From NCBI GenBank assembly GCA_964478945.1, contig CAYZJV010000060.1, positions 1 through 18,141 on the forward strand: a stretch of 18,141 nt of DNA. Direction: 5' to 3'. The DNA is from CAYZJV01 sp964478945 (GTDB taxonomy: Bacteria > Spirochaetota > Spirochaetia > Sphaerochaetales > Sphaerochaetaceae). Both the position numbers and the translations under genes were made by a program. The notes below the pieces were generated by a model. It was given only the letters and a program-made list of their open reading frames with translations, was not told the DNA's origin and made no database searches. Shown in pieces: positions 14,602 through 18,141 of the stretch (positions are counted from its first letter, which is position 1; each line of letters opens with the position of its first letter).

Positions 14602-15906
14602 TCAATTCCTTCCGATATGTTCCACCACTTGTTCCACCGTCAACGCAGGCTGATCTTCCCTGGTGGCGAGATTGCGCAAGGTGCATGTCCCGAGAGCGAT
14701 GTCCTGCTCCGAAAATAGGATCGCATATGGGATGTGGTTCAGTTCGGCGTACTTGAATTGGGCGACAGTCTTTTTCTGTGCGAGATAGATGTCGCAACGT
14801 ACACCGGCTTTGCGCAACAAGGCTGCGAACTTGTGGTAGTGGGGACGTGATCGTTCGTCCTGGTTCAGTATGATGACATCGCTCGATGCGATATCCTGCA
14901 GCAACGGACTGTTCAATTCCTCCAACGCCGCCAACAGCCGGTCCAAACCGATCGAGGATCCGACTCCTGGAAGTTGTTCCTTCGTGTAGAGTGTCGCGAG
15001 ATCGTTGTAGCGGCCACCGGAACAGATGGAACCGATTGCGGGAAGATCATCCAGGAACGTCTCGTAGACCACTCCAGTGTAGTAATCGAGACCTCGGGTG
15101 ATGGATGGGTCGATCGAGAAGCGTTCCGCTATACCGAGCTCTTCAAGCAGTGAAAAGATGACCGACATGCGTTCGGTGTGTTCTGTTTCGTCTCCCGCGA
15201 GTTTCGAGAGTCTCGCCAGCACCTCTTGCGGAGAACCGGAAGTATCGGTGGCTACGTAAGCGAGTATGCGCTTCGCGGATTCCGGGTCGCCGATGATCGA
15301 TTGCAGCTGATCGAGAACCTCTTCGGAGCCGATTTTGCGCAATTTGTCGACGGTTCTCAGGATTTCGACCGATTTGTCTATGCAACCCAGGTGTTGCAGG
15401 AATGCATTGAACAATCCCCTGTGGGCAACTTTTATGGAGAATCGCTCGAGACCGAGCGAACTGAGCGCGCTGTGCATCATGGAGAGTATCTCCACGTCGG
15501 CATAGGCCGAGTCTATTCCCACGATATCGAAATCACATTGGAAGAATTCACGATAACGGCCCTTCTGTGGATTCTCTCCCCGCCAAACCTTGGCGATATG
15601 GAATCGTTTGAACGGGGTCTGCAACTCATTCACATGGGTTGCCATGAAGCGTGCGAAGGGAACGGTGAGGTCGAACCGCAACGCAACATCACGACCTCCA
15701 TTGTCGGCGAAATGGAATATCTGCTTGTCGGTCTCCCCGCCACCTTTCCCCAAGAGCACCTCGGTGTATTCGAGTACGGGTGTGTCGATAGGAACGAATC
15801 CATGTAGGGAGAAATCGTGTTCCAATGTGGTGATGACTTGTTTTCTGATGATTTCCTGAGAAGGGGTCGAATCCCGAAAGCCTTTCAATACTCTGGGTTG
15901 AATCAT
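14602..15906 (-). CDS. hisS: Histidyl-tRNA synthetase
   Basis: HisRS is a class II synthetase that charges tRNA-His. The 434-residue protein begins MIQPRVLKGFRD, the family N-terminus. It carries the motif 2 region FHIAKVWRGENPQKGRYREFFQCDFD (103-128), the histidine-specific loop RGLDYYTG (271-278) and motif 3 GVGSSIGLDR (314-323). A C-terminal anticodon-binding domain follows (about 340-434). AGGAG lies 9 bases before the ATG at 15906. The reading frame stays open to a TTG at 15951, but those 15 extra residues are unlike the family and have no ribosome site. The HrpA-like helicase follows after 3 bases. A candidate promoter lies at 15955-15983. Assignment is firm. Confidence 0.97.
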   Translation of the reverse strand: MIQPRVLKGFRDSTPSQEIIRKQVITTLEHDFSLHGFVPIDTPVLEYTEVLLGKGGGETDKQIFHFADNGGRDVALRFDLTVPFARFMATHVNELQTPFKRFHIAKVWRGENPQKGRYREFFQCDFDIVGIDSAYADVEILSMMHSALSSLGLERFSIKVAHRGLFNAFLQHLGCIDKSVEILRTVDKLRKIGSEEVLDQLQSIIGDPESAKRILAYVATDTSGSPQEVLARLSKLAGDETEHTERMSVIFSLLEELGIAERFSIDPSITRGLDYYTGVVYETFLDDLPAIGSICSGGRYNDLATLYTKEQLPGVGSSIGLDRLLAALEELNSPLLQDIASSDVIILNQDERSRPHYHKFAALLRKAGVRCDIYLAQKKTVAQFKYAELNHIPYAILFSEQDIALGTCTLRNLATREDQPALTVEQVVEHIGRN

Positions 15907-15933
15907 GCAAAGCAGCTCCTGTTGCATTTTTGA

Positions 15934-15962
15934 TTGAGATGGTATACACAATGTAGTGTAAA
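15934..15962 (+). promoter_or_regulatory. Putative promoter for pcnB
   Basis: TTGAGA (15934-15939; 5 of 6), a 17-base spacer and TGTAAA (15957-15962; 4 of 6). Its -10 overlaps the -10 proposed for hisS on the other strand, so the two divergent genes may compete for polymerase. Confidence 0.4.
15945..15960. promoter_or_regulatory. Dyad over the hisS/pcnB divergent promoters
   Basis: TACAC-N6-GTGTA (15945-15949 and 15956-15960) is a 16-base dyad covering both proposed -10 elements. The 8-mer GTAGTGTA (15953-15960) recurs inverted as TACACTAC at 15997-16004, directly before the pcnB ATG. This spacing of repeated half-sites resembles an operator; no regulator is identified. Confidence 0.3.
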
Positions 15963-15983
15963 CAAATCCTCGCGAAACTGCAA
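15955..15983 (-). promoter_or_regulatory. Putative promoter for hisS-helicase
   Basis: Read on the minus strand: TTGCAG (15983-15978), a 17-base spacer, then TACACT (15960-15955). Matches are 3 of 6 and 4 of 6, so it is modest. The -10 lies in the inverted repeat 15945-15960. The predicted leader is about 40 bases. Confidence 0.4.
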
Positions 15984-16006
15984 TAAGCCGGAATGGTACA
16001 CTACTG

Positions 16007-17239
16007 ATGCTGATACGCTACAAGAAAGGTAAGGATGGCACGAATATCCCAGTCGCCGAGATCTACACATCGAAGGAGCATGGGATCGACTCCAAGATGA
16101 TTGATCTCGATGCGGTGTGGGCCATACGAAAATTGAAGCAATCGGGAGCCGAAGCCTATATCGTGGGAGGCGCGGTCAGGGATCTTTTGCTGGGACGCAA
16201 ACCCAAGGATTTCGATATCGCCACCAGTGCCACTCCGCGTCAGGTTCAGAAATTGTTTTGGAACGGTAGGATCATCGGCAAACGTTTCAAACTGGTGCAT
16301 TTGGTGTTCAAGGATAAGATCCTCGAGGTTTCGACGTTCCGTTCGGGTGAGGATGGAGGGGAAGATCCCACCGATATCTATGGTACGATCGACCAGGACG
16401 CGAAGCGCCGCGACTACACGGTGAATGCACTCTATTACGATCCCACCGACGGCATGCTGTATGATTTCAACAAATCGATGCTCGATTTCAAGAGGAGGAG
16501 GATCCGTTCGGTACTTCCCCTCACTTCATCCTTCATCGAGGATCCGGTGAGAATGATCCGTGCGATCAAGTATTCTGTCACCACCGGATTCGCCTTGCAG
16601 TTCGATGTGAAGAGGGCGATGAAACGTCACGCCACCGAGCTGGCGAAGGTTTCGAGTTCCCGTCTGACCGAAGAGGTGACCAAGATCCTCTCATCCGGCG
16701 ATTCGGCTGCGATCTTCAACGAATTGTATCGACATAAGTTGTTGGTGTATCTTCTGCCATGTGTGAGTGTCTTCCCTCGAATGCAGGAAATCTACGATTC
16801 CCTTACCGTGCTGGACGAAAAGGTGAGCGCGATGAAGCAGTCGCCGGAGAGTGCGGACGACGGCATCAAGGGTGAGATGTTCGCTTCCCTGGTGAGGCCG
16901 ATTGTAAACCAAGCTCCTACCGGGATGCCTCCGGAGGATGCGTTCAAGGAGATGTATAGTCAGGTGAAGACACTCATCAGTCCCATGACACCTCCCAACT
17001 ACGATGTGGAGAAGGCAACTGTACTCCTGCTCGCCGATGCGGATATCTCTGTTCCCAAGAACTGTCTCAAGGCCCGACGTCCGATCAGACAACCGGGAAC
17101 GATGGGATTCAAGGTACGGCATCCCAAACGGCAGCGCAAGGCTCAGCAATCTTCTTCCCATCAGGGAAAAGGTGGATCGGGCAAGAACAGGCGTAGGAAA
17201 CCAAGGCGCAAGGGAGACAAGGAGCAAACTGCCGGTTAG
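16007..17239 (+). CDS. pcnB: Poly(A) polymerase (class II nucleotidyltransferase)
   Basis: Bacterial poly(A) polymerase adds 3' adenosine tails that promote RNA decay. The 410-residue protein has YIVGGAVRDLLLG (51-63), the metal site DFDIAT (68-73; D68 and D70), RRDYTVNA (134-141) and EDPVRMIRAI (178-187). It also has GRIIGKRFKLVHLVF (87-101), which matches the signature separating PcnB-type polymerases from CCA enzymes; the CCA gene at 2787-4172 has TGIKHGTVTV there instead. There is no HD domain. The C-terminus (about 355-410) is a Lys/Arg-rich, probably disordered RNA-binding tail, as is common in this family. The ATG lacks a clear ribosome site; the next in-frame ATG (codon 31) would remove a conserved N-terminus. 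The stop overlaps that of the convergent downstream gene by 4 bases. Confidence 0.9.
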   Translation: MLIRYKKGKDGTNIPVAEIYTSKEHGIDSKMIDLDAVWAIRKLKQSGAEAYIVGGAVRDLLLGRKPKDFDIATSATPRQVQKLFWNGRIIGKRFKLVHLVFKDKILEVSTFRSGEDGGEDPTDIYGTIDQDAKRRDYTVNALYYDPTDGMLYDFNKSMLDFKRRRIRSVLPLTSSFIEDPVRMIRAIKYSVTTGFALQFDVKRAMKRHATELAKVSSSRLTEEVTKILSSGDSAAIFNELYRHKLLVYLLPCVSVFPRMQEIYDSLTVLDEKVSAMKQSPESADDGIKGEMFASLVRPIVNQAPTGMPPEDAFKEMYSQVKTLISPMTPPNYDVEKATVLLLADADISVPKNCLKARRPIRQPGTMGFKVRHPKRQRKAQQSSSHQGKGGSGKNRRRKPRRKGDKEQTAG

Positions 17240-18096
17240 GCCCACTCCTCAACCTCGATATTCACCCCTGCAACGAAGATGCCACCGTATTTTTCCAGTG
17301 AGTCGGCGATATACTCCTGCAATTCGGCCAATGTGGTCGATATCTGGTGCTTCATGGGGACCCTGAGCTTTACCGTGAGGTTGTATCCCTCCGGTTCGAT
17401 TTTCATTCCCACCTTCTTCACCTTTATCATGTTGTCGAATTCGTCGAGGCAGTGGATCACCATTTGTGTCAAGGCCGCCTCGCTCATCGTTATCTTTCCG
17501 TATTTGCTGAACTCCGGCCTCACAATGGTCTTCTCGTAGGCTCGCTGTTTCCGCCATGGCAATTTGGCTTTGTTCTTGAAGAATACGCGCATGGAATCGT
17601 AGACGATCTGGGGATAGTTCCTGGTGATCTCGATGGTGGGTACGGGAATGACGTGCTTTCCTTCGGCAAACCTGATGCGCATCGCCATCTCGATCTCTTC
17701 CTTGGATGCGATGTCCTCGATTCGAAAGATCTTCTCCGGTTCGGGCAATTTCAATCTCGCGGCGATCTTGTGGACCATTTTCTCAGACGTGCCGATGATC
17801 AAAAGGCGATGGTACTTTTCCTTTTGCAATGCGGTCATGGTTTCCCGTTGATGGTCGTCCTCGTCGAACAGGGCGGTACGTACCGCGGTGAGAAAATTCT
17901 GTTCACGCTTCGCCGAACGTCCGGCAATGATCCGGTCGCCCCTGATGAGCAGTCCGTCGTCTATGATAATGTCTATGTTATGCTTTTCGGCAACCAGTTT
18001 CGAGCGAAAACTTTTGCCGGTACCGCTTCTTCCGACCAGCGCGTAGACTTTCACTCCCTTCAATTTCCAAAAAGCATAACGGAATATGCGGTTCAT
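17236..18096 (-). CDS. Conserved P-loop protein with Asp23-like C-terminus (function unknown)
   Basis: The 286-residue protein begins with a P-loop NTPase segment: KVYALVGRSGTGKS (16-29; Walker A GRSGTGKS 22-29), then IIIDDGLLI (43-51), GRSAKRE (59-65), a strand RLLIIGTSEKMVHKIA (97-112) and the distinctive HVIPVPTIEI (148-157). The C-terminal region (about 190-284) resembles the Asp23/Gls24 fold: KITMSEAALTQMV, a strand pair, then an amphipathic helix and GVNIEVEEW. I recall proteins of this architecture in clostridia, where the function is also unknown. Start is uncertain: the ATG at 18096 has no ribosome site, and an in-frame GTG at 18054 would give the VKVYALVG start seen in homologues as MKVYALVG. 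It converges on pcnB with a 4-base overlap. The gene is firm; the domain reading is moderate. Confidence 0.85.
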   Translation of the reverse strand: MNRIFRYAFWKLKGVKVYALVGRSGTGKSFRSKLVAEKHNIDIIIDDGLLIRGDRIIAGRSAKREQNFLTAVRTALFDEDDHQRETMTALQKEKYHRLLIIGTSEKMVHKIAARLKLPEPEKIFRIEDIASKEEIEMAMRIRFAEGKHVIPVPTIEITRNYPQIVYDSMRVFFKNKAKLPWRKQRAYEKTIVRPEFSKYGKITMSEAALTQMVIHCLDEFDNMIKVKKVGMKIEPEGYNLTVKLRVPMKHQISTTLAELQEYIADSLEKYGGIFVAGVNIEVEEWA

Positions 18097-18103
18097 ATTT
18101 ACT

Positions 18104-18132
18104 GTTATACCGTTTTTCCTGTAATATATGAA
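18104..18132 (-). promoter_or_regulatory. Putative promoter for the P-loop/Asp23-like gene
   Basis: Read on the minus strand: TTCATA (18132-18127; 4 of 6), a 17-base spacer, TATAAC (18109-18104; 5 of 6). The -10 ends only 7 bases before the ATG at 18096, so transcription would begin at about that ATG. Either the mRNA is leaderless or translation starts downstream at GTG 18054. Confidence 0.45.
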
Positions 18133-18141
18133 GACGTTTGA

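Noticed and set aside
15907..15951. TTG start extending hisS by 15 residues
   Set aside because: AGGAG is placed for the ATG at 15906, and HisRS proteins begin at MIQPRVLKGFRD.

Overview
The window is a dense bacterial housekeeping segment, roughly half GC, with seventeen protein genes in alternating blocks and no tRNA, rRNA, CRISPR array, insertion sequence or phage gene that I can see. The protein set suggests a spirochaete, most likely a Sphaerochaeta/Treponema-type lineage. The reasons are a eukaryote-like (type 2) isoleucyl-tRNA synthetase, separate CCA-adding and poly(A)-polymerase-type nucleotidyltransferases, a single-subunit HrpA-like DEAH helicase, and a zinc-site protein placed before coaD. 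This assignment comes from remembered family resemblance, not from a database search.

Layout. Positions 30-383 hold rplS (L19), the probable end of a ribosomal operon, closed by a clear intrinsic terminator (410-440). A new promoter (462-490) starts a unit containing a basic zinc-site protein (544-1014) and coaD (1011-1520). A consensus -35 buried in the last codons of coaD starts rpmF-acpP-rnc (1576-2811). The CCA-adding enzyme runs back toward rnc on the minus strand (2787-4172). A good promoter (4215-4243) serves ileS, a lipoprotein and an FmdB zinc ribbon (4309-8637). On the minus strand, a cysteine desulfurase and thiI (10978-8632) form a tRNA sulfur-relay pair, divergent from aroB (11057-12094). 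hisS and an HrpA-like helicase form a minus-strand pair (15906-12091). Across a short divergent control region lies pcnB (16007-17239), followed by a convergent P-loop/Asp23-like protein (18096-17236).

Functional theme. Most genes serve RNA and translation: ribosomal proteins L19 and L32, RNase III, CCA addition, poly(A) polymerase, IleRS, HisRS, 4-thiouridine synthesis and an RNA helicase. CoaD and ACP form a second link, because CoA is the source of the 4'-phosphopantetheine arm on ACP. All four convergent gene pairs overlap at their stop codons and none has a U-tract terminator between them.

No stretch over 300 bases lacks a gene. The largest gaps (384-543, 4173-4308, 15907-16006, 10979-11056) hold promoters, the terminator and inverted repeats described below. 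No wholly new system is evident. The best candidates for follow-up are the P-loop/Asp23-like protein, the zinc-site protein before coaD, and an RNA hairpin at the 5' end of the rnc coding region.
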